Shown here: positions 44,607 through 55,479 of the stretch, piece by piece
How the letters are laid out: the number at the start of each line of letters is the position of its first letter
Position numbering within the stretch: position 1 is the first letter of the stretch
From: Hippasteria phrygiana
Lineage: Eukaryota; Echinodermata; Asteroidea; Valvatida; Goniasteridae
Reading direction: 5' to 3'
Assembly (NCBI GenBank): GCA_037893225.1
Contig: JAZGUH010000105.1
Coordinates: 1,488,001-1,552,000 of the forward strand
Length of the DNA: 64,000 bases
Program-made: the position numbers and the translations under genes
The notes under the pieces: model-generated
Told to the model about the DNA's origin: nothing
Seen by the model: only the letters and a program-made list of their open reading frames with translations
Databases searched by the model: none

Positions 44607-44819
44607 ACAATTTTTTTTTATAGGAAGACATACTCTAGCACTGCACTTTGATAAAGATTGCAGCAGATTTTTAGAGCCCAAGAAATATTTATTTGTACTT
44701 ATATTTCTTTATTTCATTTTTTGCTCTTCACGCCACTTTTCCCACCCAATTCCTTCTCCCTTCCCCACTCCTGTACCCTTCCTCGACCCCGTTTCTCACC
44801 CCTTTCAACTTTTTGCCAG

Positions 44820-44840
44820 ATGAGGATGAATGCTAACAAG
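44820..44840 (+). other. candidate 21-nt microexon in the RING-splitting CBL intron
   Basis: A pyrimidine-rich tract of about 120 bases ends in TTTTTGCCAG at 44819. It is followed by 21 bases reading MRMNANK and then AAG before GTATGT. The length is a multiple of three, and both flanking CBL exons are in phase 0, so inclusion would insert seven residues between the sixth and seventh zinc ligands of the RING without a frameshift. This rests only on splice-site quality and frame. I know of no CBL microexon at this place, and chance is possible in 27 kb. Confidence 0.25.
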
Positions 44841-44970
44841 GTATGTTCTCCAGACGTTCTATTATTTTTGTATGTCGTTGTCCTTGGTCGAAGATCTTCC
44901 TCTAAATTGTCTCCTCTCTGTGCTCTTGTTCACACCTTATCCCTAACCCCCACGAGGTATTCTCTGAGCA

Positions 44971-45186
44971 CCCTGCCAAATGCAACAGAATGCAACACAG
45001 CTGAAATAAAGAACCCTGCCAAATGCAATGTTGCACTGTGCTGTAAACTCATCTGTACCAGCCTTGTTTTGCTGGAGATGTATAATACTAAATACAAAAG
45101 AATGCATCAGACCAGGAAACACGCCTTGAATGCTAAATGCAGTAACTTGTTACTATTGGTGCATTCTGTTACATTTAGCAGGGTTA
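44971..45186. mobile_element. ~215-bp MITE with CCTGCCAAATGCAACAGAATG ends
   Basis: ACCCTGCCAAATGCAACAGA at the left matches, inverted, TCTGTTACATTTAGCAGGGT at the right. A second copy of CCTGCCAAATGCAA lies just inside the left end. It ends where the next TTAA element begins. Confidence 0.7.
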
Positions 45187-45945
45187 AGCCCGGTTCATAC
45201 TTCATGCAAATGCGAAGCGAATTTCATGACGTCAACAATTAAAGTTTCATTGTGACGTTCTCCGTTACCTTAAAGGGACACATTGCCTTCAAATGTCATG
45301 AAATGTTGTTGTTTGGAAATGTTCCTTATCTTTTATAAGAGTTGGTCATGCAAAAAAACACGTATAATGTGTTATTAGTGAGTAGTGATTACAAAACAAA
45401 AAATTGGCCTCTGACTCCTGACATGTGACCCGCAAAACATAGACTTATTTCCAGTAGTAAAAACCACCGTCTAAATAATGCACAAAATACGCTGTAAGAG
45501 TCCTTAGGCTGGCGCCGCAGCCAGTGGCCTTGAAAACAGATGATCGCCAGGTACCATTCTCTACCTCGCGACACATATCGCCAGTGTTGCGCGCCATGCC
45601 ACTGTACATCAAAATGGATCAACAGAACGTACTTCAACCAGATGCGACTGGAAATACGACTGGTGAACATGGTCCGCCATTTTGTGGAGTCAAAAATTTG
45701 GTTCTACAAAATGGCGGACCGTTATTTGTCACAGAAATAAACATAAACCACGCAATTTGAAGGGATGGTTATGTGAATCTTTATATTCTACTTTTAAAAA
45801 AGCTTCCAAACCATATCCATTTCAGTTTTATAGCCCAAATCGCAAAATCCAAAGCAATGTGTCCCTTTATCGAAATTCGCTTCGCATACGCATTCGCATA
45901 CGCATTCGCATACGCATTCGCATGAAGTATGAACCGGGCTTTAGG
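45184..45945. mobile_element. AGCCCGGTTCATAC-ended element with a nested TTAA element
   Basis: The outer ends AGCCCGGTTCATACTTCATG and CATGAAGTATGAACCGGGCT are inverted repeats. Near the right end CGCATACGCATT repeats about four times (45879-45922). An inner element, about 45274-45866, has AGGGACACATTG / CAATGTGTCCCT ends beside TTAA and TTAT. It holds a further hairpin GGTCCGCCATTTTGT / ACAAAATGGCGGACC at 45671-45720. Confidence 0.8.
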
Positions 45946-46239
45946 GTTAAAGTACACATTTGCTAATATCCATTGCTGGTGCAGAACATGCAGCCTCTGT
46001 GGCTATTTCATGTCACATTTTCCTCTGGAAACACGCTGTGATGCATGAATATTAACCAATTAACCCCTAGGATGCATGCAAAATCATATTAACATGGGAA
46101 GATTTGGGACTGTTAGGGTTAATTGAACCTGAAACGGTTGTTAAATTCACCATTCATTTTCAAGGTGATAAATTCTGTAAAGCATCCCATTGGCCAATTC
46201 GCATTTTATTTTTTGAGAGAAATTTGTGCACATAAACCC

Positions 46240-46425
46240 TGCATGTCCATCACAAGCCCTCCAGTCCTAATCCCAATCACAAGCTATTCAAATGAGCTGT
46301 GACAAAGGCATTCCTTTGTCATTGTTCATCCAGTTACTTGTGACCGGCTTTATGAAAGCACTTCTGACTGGACTTGTGAAAGGACTTGTGAAAGGACTTG
46401 CAGGGACTCGAATGCAACTCTGACA
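46240..46425 (+). repeat. CAAGTCC repeat element, copy d
   Basis: Family core AAGCTATTCAAATGAGC and CATTCCTTTGTCATTG, left words GTCCATCACAAGCCCTCC, right words GGACTTGTGAAAGGACTTG. Confidence 0.75.
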
Positions 46426-46812
46426 TAAACCATGTGAAGTAACTAAATAAAAATAACAACTCAAAAACGAGGTACAATGTACTAGATACTATCCGAGCAC
46501 ACTGACCAAAGCGTACATGTATACATTACTTTTTTGAGTTAAGCCTCATAAATTTCCATTTAATCACAATGAACGCTGACAGTACACAAGATGCAAGTCG
46601 CTAGCATGTTGGGGCAGTGTTGGTTCAAGACGTCTTGCGGCTGAAAAATGGAAACAAACTGGCATCCAAAGAGTCCACAATCTCTCACTAAACTGGCATA
46701 TTTGTTTGGGTAGTTGTAACTTTCTGAAATCTGAGCTGATTCATTTTGATAGATTTGATTTATGGCAAGCTGTATTGACATTTACGCTCATACATGTACA
46801 TGTCATATTTCT

Positions 46813-47102
46813 TTAACCCCTTGAGTACGGTATTTTACGAGAGACGTCAGGGTGCTGCGGCGGCTCTGCCAGCCAAGCGAACCGCTACAATGTGTTTGTA
46901 GAGTCAAGCGTAACCTATACACAATAATCCAACAACAAATTGAAACTGCACAAACAGCGGCCAATGGTGTCATCCAGCCTGCTGGCACTGTTTAATCCAG
47001 CAATGGATTGAAACTGCACAAACAGCGGCCAATTGCGTCATCCGGCCTGGTGGCACTGTTTTTTTTAGCGCCAAATTCCGTCATCCGTACGCAAGGGGTT
47101 AA
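46813..47102. mobile_element. TTAACCCCTTG MITE, copy f
   Basis: A complete copy from TTAACCCCTTGAGTACGG to CCGTACGCAAGGGGTTAA, with the core block duplicated in tandem as in the copy at 23700. The shared duplication suggests the two are close relatives. Confidence 0.88.
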
Positions 47103-47388
47103 TAGTCGAAAGGATAGATCGGGTAAGATTTGTGGCACTTGAGCATGGCACTAAATGCACACCTTAGTACATGTAGTCGTATTTTCTGAGGACAATGCTT
47201 TGTGTTTCCTTTTGTTCCTTTAATATAACACAACCCCATAGACTAAGCACGTATTTTTACTTCCGAGGACCGATTTTAACAAAAAAACTGACTCCCGAGG
47301 ACAAGAAAGACTCCTTTGTATTTTCTTTCTCCTCGAACGTATGTTTTGTACATATGTACATGTATTTCAATGAGCCTACTCTCACAAC

Positions 47389-47565
47389 TTGAATTTTGAA
47401 AGTGAACTAAGAAAACTGGCAGGAGCGAGATTTGAACCTGCAACCTCTGGAATACCATACCGGTGCTCCATCAACTGAGCTATCTTGCTCTATGTTGGTG
47501 GTCTCCCAAATTGTCAGTGTCTTTGTTCGGGGGGCGCTAGTCAGAAGTCATAAATCCATAGAGCT
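47389..47565 (-). repeat. tRNA-derived SINE copy
   Basis: On the minus strand, AAGATAGCTCAGTTGATGGA and later GGTTGCAGGTTCAAATCTCG give box A and box B-like words. The family tail GGGGGCGCTAGTCAGAAGTC is present on the + strand side. Confidence 0.8.
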
Positions 47566-47879
47566 GTATAGCACTAAAGTTTCATAGTTATAGCATTGGC
47601 TAGGAAAGAGCTACATGCAGTAACACACAACATATCAAATTAAACTTTATTATTTGTACTGTCAAAATACCCATCATCTCCATTTTCAAAATTTCTGCTT
47701 TCCATTGCTTTTGTGGTGCCAGGTCACATACATTTGTACATGTACATCTGAGAATGTCCCAAAGTTGTCGGAGTCCAGGCAACATTTCATACCTGACACA
47801 ATGCGAGCATGAAAATGTATTTCCTGAGGAGGAAATAACTGATAATGTTGAATCAGCTTTAGCTATATTACATTGTAGT

Positions 47880-48700
47880 TGGGAGTGAAGTCCATAAAGT
47901 GCTCAAGTGCTTCACTTCCCAGAATCACTGCTTGAAATACCAGATGGTTTTGATGCATGGGGGGGGGGGGGGGGCGGTGCTAGTCAGAAGTCGTACAGTA
48001 CGTTGCAATTGAAAGTTAACACTGTGAATGGCAATGGGAAATTTTGTGAAAAGAATTCACATTTCACATTTCTCACACAACTTTTCCCCCCTGTGAATTC
48101 AAGTGGGAAATTATTTTACCACTTTGAGAAAAGGTGCGAAAATGTTTTCCCACTTGTGTGAAAAGGTGTGAAAATGTTTTCCAACTCTAGGAAATTTTTT
48201 TCACATTTTGTGAAATGAAAATAAATTCCCTGGGAAGAGAAAAAGTGTGAAAAGAAATTCTGAGGTTACATGTACATGCAACTGTCAGAGTTGTAGTGCA
48301 GTCCCTGCAAGTCCTTTCCCAAGTCCTTTCCCAAGTCCTTTCCCAAGTCCTTTCCCAAGTCCTTTCCCAAGTCCAGTCAGAAGTCCTAAAGCTGGTCACA
48401 AGTAACTGGATGAACAATGACAAAGGAATGCCTTTGTCAAAGCATTACATGTAGGACTGGAGTGCTTGTGATGGACTTGCAGGGACTTGTGATGGACTTG
48501 CAGGGACTTGTGATGGACTTGCAGGGACTTGTGATGGACTTGCAGGGACTTGTGATGGATTCGACTACAGCCGTGTTAACTGTCAATTGCAATGTACTGT
48601 AAACCCATAATGCAGTATAGCAGGGGTTCACACCCCAACTTAACGATACAACCTGGGAAGCGACATTTTGGGGATCACTCAACGAGGATACGCTTAAATG
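47880..48700. repeat. SINE-tail repeat interrupted by a 0.6-kb inverted-repeat element
   Basis: The SINE tail (poly(G) at 47959-47974, GGTGCTAGTCAGAAGTC) breaks near 47997 and resumes near 48600 with AACCCATAATGCAGTATAGC. The insert has ends GTACGTTGCAATTGAAAGTT / CAATTGCAATGTAC and contains repeats of TGTGAAAAGG-type words plus a CAAGTCC element (48285-48568). Confidence 0.6.
48285..48568 (-). repeat. CAAGTCC repeat element, copy e, with two tandem expansions
   Basis: On one side AAGTCCTTTCCC (12 bp) repeats about five times (48308-48372). On the other TTGTGATGGACTTGCAGGGA (21-bp period) repeats about five times (48466-48560). The family core lies between the two arrays. Confidence 0.85.
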
Positions 48701-48792
48701 AGAACACAGTCAAATGTTTCTGTTTGTCAGCATTGCATTGGAGGCTCTTCAGCAATGCTGTCGGTGATTATAACGATGTATGTATGTGGAAA

Positions 48793-49274
48793 CCAGACAT
48801 TAGGGCTGTCCGAATACACCGGATATTCGAATATTCGCTCGTCGACCGGATATTCGAATATTCGATCGTCGACCGAATATTCAAATACCTTTTTGCTGGT
48901 TCTAATATTCGAGAAAAATATATGCAAATACAGATACGACTCTGATGCTATTTTAATAGAAAAGGTACGGCGCTTAGTAGTGTCAAATGCCGCATTTTTA
49001 TCGACGGTATTTTTTGTGGACGGAGGTATATTGTTCCCGTCCGTAAAACCTCTAATACTTATAAATAATTTGCTGCAAAAACACAGTAATTGTGCACAAA
49101 AAACACCAGCGTGCTTTGCGTTCATCTTTTTACCGGCGCGGCATTCAATTGCAGCTGACCCGTGAAAAACTTGATCGCCGCCGTACCGGTATCGAATATT
49201 AGAATATTCTGTCCAACCCAGTTTCGAATAATCAAATACTAAATTATTCAAAAATGAACAGCCCTACCAGACAT
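48793..49274. mobile_element. TAGGGCTGT...CAGCCCTA hAT-type MITE, copy 2
   Basis: A perfect 8-bp duplication CCAGACAT (48793-48800 and 49267-49274) flanks ends TAGGGCTGTCC and GAACAGCCCTA. CGAATATTCG palindromes are reiterated at the left end. The interior matches the copy at 13811 (ACGACTCTGATGCTATTTTA). No transposase is encoded. Confidence 0.92.
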
Positions 49275-49411
49275 CAGTTACTTCACATGGTGTATCTGCA
49301 AACATTTGTCTGTAGTTGCTCTCCACCATGCAGAGTTTCCAGTCACATTAATCCTAAAGATGTACTGTCGGTGCTCTTCAAAATATTTGATTTCTTTTTC
49401 TACAAATTTTC

Positions 49412-49730
49412 AAATTCGTCAAACAATCCACAAGGGAAACTGACTATGTAAATTTGAATACATTTTCAAAGTGAACAAAGAAAACTGACAGGAGCGGGAT
49501 TTGAACCTGCGACCTCCGGAACACCGTACCGGCGCTCTCCCCAACTAGCTATCTTGCCCTATGTTGGCGGTCTCCTAAATTGTCAGTATCTTTGTTCAGG
49601 TGGGCGCTAGTCAGAAGTCATAAACCCATAATACCGTACAGCCAGGGATCACTGCCAATTTTTACGATACATTATACATGTACATCCTGGGAAGCGACAT
49701 TAAGGGGATCACTCGATGAGGATACGACTT
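49412..49730 (-). repeat. tRNA-derived SINE, longest copy, plus partial second copy at 49740-49815
   Basis: It includes the 3' body (CCACAAGGGAAACTGACTA, TTTTCAAAGTGAACAAAGAA), the tRNA-like head on the minus strand, GGCGCTAGTCAGAAGTC, and the extended part CCTGGGAAGCGACATTAAGG to CGATGAGGATACGAC. The body segment alone is repeated directly after. Confidence 0.75.
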
Positions 49731-50050
49731 TTTAATTTATAATTCGTCAAGCAAGCCACAAGGGAAACTGACTAGGTAAATTTGAATAAATTTTCAAAGT
49801 GAACAAAGAAAACCGACAATTTTAAAACTCTGTATTTCATTTTACTGAAAAAAACTTTTTTTTTTTCTATTTTGGGGCTTTGCAACCCTCTGAAAAAGAC
49901 TTTTATTCTTAGTTTCTTTTCATACCTCTAAAGGTTGGAATTGAGTTATTGGTCAGGCTGCAAATAATTAAACACTTGGAAAGTACAAAATGTACTTATT
50001 CAATTCCTAAACGTGGCTGGATTTGAATGCCCCATCCCAAACTGAATAAC

Positions 50051-50397
50051 TTAAGGGGACTGTTTGCTAAGCAAATTGCTAAGAATTTTTTGTTGAGGTT
50101 ACGTCATAGGGTGCTCCTTTTAAAGTATAGATTTTGTGAAAAGGGGCTACTAACTTAGATAATGTTTTAAACTTTAAATTACAGTTGATTGTATGTAAAA
50201 AGATGTTTTACTTTTCCCGTAAAACTTGATTAAGTAATTGTACTGAAATCCAATATGGCCGCCATTACCATGGCAACAGCGGATTTGCGGACAGTGTTTT
50301 TTCTTGTAAATTCTGAAGACAATATATATTGGTGATAATACATTAAAAAAAACTTTAAAACAAAAAAAGTAGTCTGCTTAGCTAACAGTCCCCTTAA
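50051..50397. mobile_element. TTAA-flanked 0.35-kb MITE
   Basis: TTAAGGGGACTGTTTGCTAA at the left and TTAGCTAACAGTCCCCTTAA at the right are inverted, including TTAA on both sides. Interior non-coding. Confidence 0.85.
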
Positions 50398-51062
50398 AAA
50401 CCAATATATATTTTTTTTTGGGGGGGGGGGGACACCTCAAAAAGGGCGAGGACAATATCTTTAAATTTATTTTTCAACACTGTATTCCTTTTGTCCTTAA
50501 ATGGAAAATCTGCTTTAAAGTGTGGTTCAAAAAAAACCTACACACTTTTTTTTGATGGAAAATATCTCGGAATTGGGGAATCATGGTAAAATTGTTTTAA
50601 CATATTCGTCAACTACAACATCTTTGTTGCACACAATGTACTGTATATTTTTCAAATTGTGTAAAAATAAAGCTCAAATAAAGAAATGTCATCGGTATTT
50701 TTTAAAAATGGTCAAAAACTAGTTTATCCACAATGGAATGTGGTAAACAAAATAAACCCCTCAAAAAAAGTTTCGCAATTTTTTTCAATCAAATATATTT
50801 CGGATTATTTGTGACCTGTTCATATCATGTCGCATATCAATGGAAAGCTGATGTGATCACCTTTACAACGATACCACATTTGTAGCAATCAGTTGCTTGA
50901 GGGCTTGGCAACTCTATCGTGAATGCAGGGGGGTCACAAACTGAATGTGCCAAATTCGCCATTATCTGTGTTCAACAAAACAACCAACGCTGTCAGTAAG
51001 AAATAAACTCTGTGACAAGGAATAAATAACACATATTGCACTTTTTTTTATTTGTCAATTGG

Positions 51063-51497
51063 ATGTCCCAGAAACAAGTCGCAGCCTCATTTGGAGTAAG
51101 TCCCAGTGTCATCTGCAGACTGAAGGCGAAGTTTCGTGACACCGGCTATGTCAAGGACAGACCGCGAAGTGGGCGTCCCAAGAAGACAACACCACAAGAA
51201 GACCGGTTCATCACCATTACAGCTCTTAGAAATCGTCGGCTTTCTTCCAGAAATCTGCAGTCAAGGTTCTTAGGACGTTACGGTAGACCGCTTTCGGATC
51301 AGACAATCAGGAACAGACTGCATGCAGCCAATCTGCGAGTGCGTACACCTGCTAGGAAGCCTGCAATGACTGCAATTCACCGTCAAGCCCGTTTGCGCTG
51401 GTGTCGGCAACACCGGCAATGGAACTTAAACCAGTGGAGAAATGTCATGTTCAGAACCTTGACTGCAGATTTCTGGAAGAAAGCCGACGATTTCTAA
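51063..51497 (+). pseudogene. truncated Tc1 transposase, DNA-binding part only
   Basis: From the ATG at 51063 the frame reads MSQKQVAASFGVSPSVICRL, a first helix-turn-helix. Next comes DRPRSGRPKKTT (GRPR-like minor-groove motif), then a second helix-turn-helix around LSDQTIRNRLHAANLRVRTP, then RQARLRWCRQH. The frame reaches WRNVMF, where active Tc1 proteins continue into the first catalytic aspartate (FSDES). At that point the inverted right arm begins and the frame closes after 13 unrelated residues. All DDE residues are missing, so it can bind DNA at most. Confidence 0.85.
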
Positions 51498-51660
51498 GAG
51501 CTGTAATGGTGATGAACCGGTCTTCTTGTGGTGTTGTCTTCTTGGGACGCCCACTTCGCGGTCTGTCCTTGACATAGCCGGTGTCACGAAACTTCGCCTT
51601 CAGTCTGCAGATGACACTGGGACTTACTCCAAATGAGGCTGCGACTTGTTTCTGGGACAT
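51451..51660 (-). pseudogene. second copy of the Tc1 transposase N-terminus, in the right arm
   Basis: It is the mirror image of the left arm. The frame from the ATG at 51660 encodes the same first ~69 residues (MSQKQVAAS through NLQSRF) and then ends at the arm boundary. Both arms may therefore still carry the element's promoter region, facing each other. Confidence 0.85.
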
Positions 51661-51970
51661 CCAATTGACAAATAAAAAAAAGTGCAATATGTGTTATTTA
51701 TTCCTTGTCACAGAGTTTATTTCTTACTGACAGCGTTGGTTGTTTTGTTGAACACAGATAATGGCGAATTTGGCACATTCAGTTTGTGACCCCCCTGCAT
51801 TCACGATAGAGTTGCCGAGCCCTCAAACAACTGATTGCTACAAATGTGGTATCGTTGTAAAGGTGATCACATCAGCTTTCCATTGATATGCGACATGATA
51901 TGAACAGGTCACAAATAATCCGAAATATATTTGATTGAAAAAAATTGCGAAACTTTTTTTGAGGGGTTTA

Positions 51971-52444
51971 CATTTCAGCACCGCGTGCACAAACTCAAAC
52001 TCCAATTAGGCCTACATTGATCACAGTCATCCCCTCTGTCAATGGAAAAAAATAAGTGTTTGCAGTGAACATTTGACACAATAGAACAGTTGAAGTGTTC
52101 GTTATGTTGTGCTTTTGTTTCTTCCCGGGTTAGTGAATCCTTATTACTTCCATCCTGAGTGGACCTATGAGTATCGATCTTTGTAGCATGCATGACTCCT
52201 ATAGACTTTTGTGTGGACAATCTGTCTTTTTGCCATTTTCTTTAAAACCGATGCCATTCTTTTATTTGAGTTTTCTTTTTAACGCAATTGCCACCATATA
52301 CCCCTGTATACATTGTACCACTGAGATGGTGCAGTTAATAAGTAAGTTAAAACAATTTGGCCATATTTCCCCAATTCCGAGAAAATGTTCCTCTAAAGAC
52401 GTGTTGGGTTTTTTTTTAATCACACTGTACAGCTCTAACATTGT
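51971..52444. other. no recognisable feature
   Basis: AT-rich intron without visible repeats or domains. Confidence 0.5.
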
Positions 52445-52822
52445 CTAAGGGAGGAGTGGTTAATCTGTGGTCGGGCCAGGCCTTTGAAAAGCCCAGCCAT
52501 GCCCGGGCCTTTAAGCTTTTACTCTTGCTATTGTGAGCCACAAATCACCTAACAATAGAGCATCAACTAATCAATAAAGCCCAGCCTCTGCCAGTCCAGG
52601 CCTGATTGTAGCCCCTCCCACACTAATCTGTACCCATTCACGGCTGGATCAAAAGATGCCTCAGCTGTCAGTCAAGTCTGGGTGAACAATGGACTCTAGA
52701 ATTAATGGACAGTTTATTGTGTACAATCAGGGGATTATAGAAGCCCAAAGGCCTGGGCTTTCCAGGGGCTTGACCAGGCTTTACAACTGCCTGGCCTGAC
52801 CACAGATTAACCACTCTACCCT
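52445..52822. mobile_element. ~0.37-kb MITE with AGTGGTTAATCTGTGG ends
   Basis: AGTGGTTAATCTGTGGTC at the left matches, inverted, GACCACAGATTAACCACT at the right. GGCCAGGC and GCCTGGGC words recur inside both ends. The target duplication is not certain. Confidence 0.75.
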
Positions 52823-53806
52823 AAAGCATTTTCTGAAACATGATGTGATTTTGGTCAAATGACATTTGTTTCAGTGTATTTAAACTAAACACTTTGGCAG
52901 TTTTTTCTGTATGCATACATGTATGCTCACTGTTGAATTTTAATTTTCACTGCATGTACACTGCATGACATGTACATTTATAGCCAGCAGCATTTCATCT
53001 AGAATTCAACTTTGGCAGTAAATTTCTTCCAAGTCTTCACTTATCGGTTAATATCTTGACAGGCTCTCAGACTTTTTTCCCTTAAACAATCCTCCAAAAC
53101 CAGAAATTAGACAAAGAATTTGTTTATTCGCCTTAAACCCCTCAAACCCCTCAAGAAAAAAATTGCTAAAGAAAAACAAATGAGACAAGATAGGGCAGAC
53201 AAATAATTCTTGTCACAGGGTTAACTTGCAACCCACTGCTTGAAGATGCTCGGCCTACTTTGGTACAACACAGCTCAACTAAATCCATATTGTGAAATGT
53301 TGTCCAATTCTGATAGACGAATGTGTCGTTGATATTAACTGATTAGAGAAGACTGCAGGCAAAACATGATTCAGAACGTTGCGTTCCGAGATCGTATATC
53401 GTTGGCGCAAGATGGTTTACTCACCGGCAAAAAGTAAAGTACGCCATGGAGAGTTTCAGCGGCCATTTTAGTAGGCAAAATTTTGAAAAGTTCTCTGTGT
53501 ATGCATTGGCGATGGCGTGCACGTGTCAATCATCGCCGTCTTTGCTCCATCTAAACAGCCAGAATTGTCATTCTTTGAGAATTCAAAGAACAAGGAAAGG
53601 TCATGCACTGATTTAAGTTGGTTTTAATTAATATTTACAGAGACGTGTAAAACACATTTAACATGTGAGGGTGTGGGCACCGCACAGCGAGTTTGCATAT
53701 TAAAATGGCAGTCGATTTGGCTCCATGACGTACTTCACTCAGCCAATGCACGTTTATTACACAGTGGTCCATCTTTACGATATTTGGGTTCTGTCAGCAG
53801 AAACAT
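52823..53806. other. no recognisable feature
   Basis: Ordinary intron DNA. CAAACCCCTCAAACCCCTCA near 53140 is a tiny tandem repeat. Confidence 0.5.
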
Positions 53807-54629
53807 AATGGGCTGTAACTACGAAAGCTGTTTATCTTTATACTAGTGTAGTATATAGACGTGGATAAATCCAAGTTACACGCGTCTTCCTAAACACCTG
53901 AATTAAACAACTCTTACGAAATATCTTAAATAGTTGCTTAGTTATCCTTGTGTAACTAGGACAGTCTAAACTTATTGACCGTGGTCCCTATTGTTAAATA
54001 CATTGTAATGTAGATAGAGGATTGCGCAACAATATGAACATATATGATAGGCCTCGGTAGAGAAATCTTCAGCAGGTCTTTACTTAGATACTCTACAGCA
54101 AGGCTGATACCAAAAGGCAACGCAGTGACAATTTCACTGCTGACGAAAGGATGGCTCTCGTTGAGACCATGAGGAACTTTATTTCCATTATTGGTGACAA
54201 ACGATGTGACACTAAAGCCAACCAGAAAAAAGCTGATGCCTGGAAAGCTATCACTTCAGAAATGTCCATCTCGTTTCCTGACCGTAAAAGCCGATCTGCT
54301 AAGGACTACAAAGAATTATGGCGGAGAATGAAAAACAAAGTGCAATTAAGAAGATTTGAAGCGCATCCATCCTGTCCACCTTTCTACCTTTCTGTGTACA
54401 TATCTTGCTTCTAAATGGCTCAGAATACTCACTAAACAACCCGCGTACCATGTTTAAGAATTGCTATTGTTTGTTATAAACACATGTTTAACTCGAATGG
54501 TCATTTAAACGCGGCTAACTAAAAGCAAGCTTTGTAGTACTTGTTTGAAGTTAGACACGAGGTTTAAACAGTGACTACTAATTTATACGCATCTAATGGC
54601 TTAAACAGCTTTCGTAGTTACAGCCCAAT
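53807..54629 (+). mobile_element. Harbinger-like element with Myb/SANT-like exon
   Basis: 25-bp perfect inverted ends begin GGGCTGTAACTACGAAAGCT. The flanks are the 3-bp direct repeat AAT (53807-53809 and 54627-54629). The 817-bp element carries one exon for a Myb/SANT-like protein. PIF/Harbinger transposons make 3-bp duplications and encode a separate Myb/SANT-like protein, so the combination fits. The transposase gene is absent. Confidence 0.8.
54088..54414 (+). CDS. Myb/SANT-like DNA-binding protein of a Harbinger-type element
   Basis: The open stretch runs from 54088 to the stop at 54414; the first ATG is at 54151. It reads DNFTADERMALVETMRNF, then DTKANQKKADAWKAITSEM, then RSAKDYKELWRRMKNKVQ. 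The spacing of the tryptophans in DAWKAI and KELWRR, and the RSAKDYK helix, fit the Myb/SANT-like fold of the Myb_DNA-bind_5 type. Because the domain starts before the ATG (FTADER), the real protein probably had an upstream exon, or the start has been lost. After AHPSCPPF the frame ends soon, so the C-terminus is short or spliced. Confidence 0.7.
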   Translation: MLYSKADTKRQRSDNFTADERMALVETMRNFISIIGDKRCDTKANQKKADAWKAITSEMSISFPDRKSRSAKDYKELWRRMKNKVQLRRFEAHPSCPPFYLSVYISCF

Positions 54630-55268
54630 ATGTTTATTTTATTTATTTATTTATTGTAATCTTTACCGAGGGTAGTCCATTTCAGTTTAGTAAACTGCTT
54701 TCCAAAGGAGCCCTCACAAAATCATGTACATGTACATATCGAAAACGGGGAAAAACATATACATGTATATGTGCATACATGTAGGTCTGATTGTACAACT
54801 GTCATTGTTGCTCTTTCTGCCTTGTGAAGTTGTGATATAAAATTCTTTTCTTGGTCTGTTTATGGAGGGCAAAGTCTAATATGGTCAAAGGCAAAGATAA
54901 TAAATACATAAAGTTGTAATTAATGTACACGGGAGTGAATCACAAAAGTACAAGAAAATTCCCTGGGATAACAGTGATGTACACCTGTGTGTTAGTACTG
55001 TCAGAATTTCCTGAAAATATCAGGAAATATACATGATGCAGTACAGCGCATTGAAACAAGTGGAAAATTACTCTTTGGCATTCTGACAAGTTTACAAATA
55101 CATGTACCCGTATATAAAAATAACAATTTCCATTGTGAAATGGATTTTTGGATTTTAACATTTTTAAAGTTGAAAAGCCTTTTTCCATCATATCCCAAAG
55201 TGTTATAACTAAAAAAGGGAATGTAGCGTGTGCCATGGTGATATATTGGGCTGTGCACTGAGAGTGTA
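54630..55268. other. no recognisable feature
   Basis: A short TTTA run at 54637-54657 and ACATGT words near 54725; otherwise nothing. Confidence 0.5.
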
Positions 55269-55450
55269 CACACAGGTGTGTATCCACTGTCAAACGCGGA
55301 CGTCCTATTGTTCCCTCTTTTGTTTGTACTTTTTCGGAAGACTCCCATAGGTTTTGTACACGATCTCAATCGCGGACGTATTTTGGGAATCGCGGACGAT
55401 ATTGTTCCCTTTGTTATACGTCCACGTTTGTTTGGGAGAACAAACGCACA
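55269..55450 (+). repeat. GCGGACGTCC dispersed repeat, copy 4
   Basis: Nearly the mirror of the copy at 15844-16022, with GTATCCACTGTCAAACGCGG, TCTCAATCGCGGACGTATTT and TTATACGTCCACGTTTGTTT. Confidence 0.8.
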
Positions 55451-55479
55451 GGTACAGGTACATGTACATGTACTTCCGT

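Larger units (their letters stand above)
50753..51970. mobile_element. Tc1-type fold-back element with 516-bp inverted arms
   Basis: The element at 50755-51968 is flanked by TA on both sides (50753-50754, 51969-51970), the Tc1/mariner target. The arms 50755-51270 and 51453-51968 are reverse complements with only two mismatches found by eye. The spacer is 182 bp. Each arm carries the terminal repeat (AACCCCTC start) plus the start of a transposase gene. The spacer continues that gene from the left arm and stops just before the catalytic domain. It is non-autonomous. Confidence 0.93.

Noticed and set aside
44658..45242. 194-codon open frame, + strand
   Set aside because: It runs through a pyrimidine tract and a MITE with inverted ends; the translation is low complexity in F, L, P and S.
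48727..49251. 174-codon open frame on the minus strand
   Set aside because: It covers the hAT-type MITE, and the repeated RIFEYPVD motif is the translation of the CGAATATTCG palindromes.
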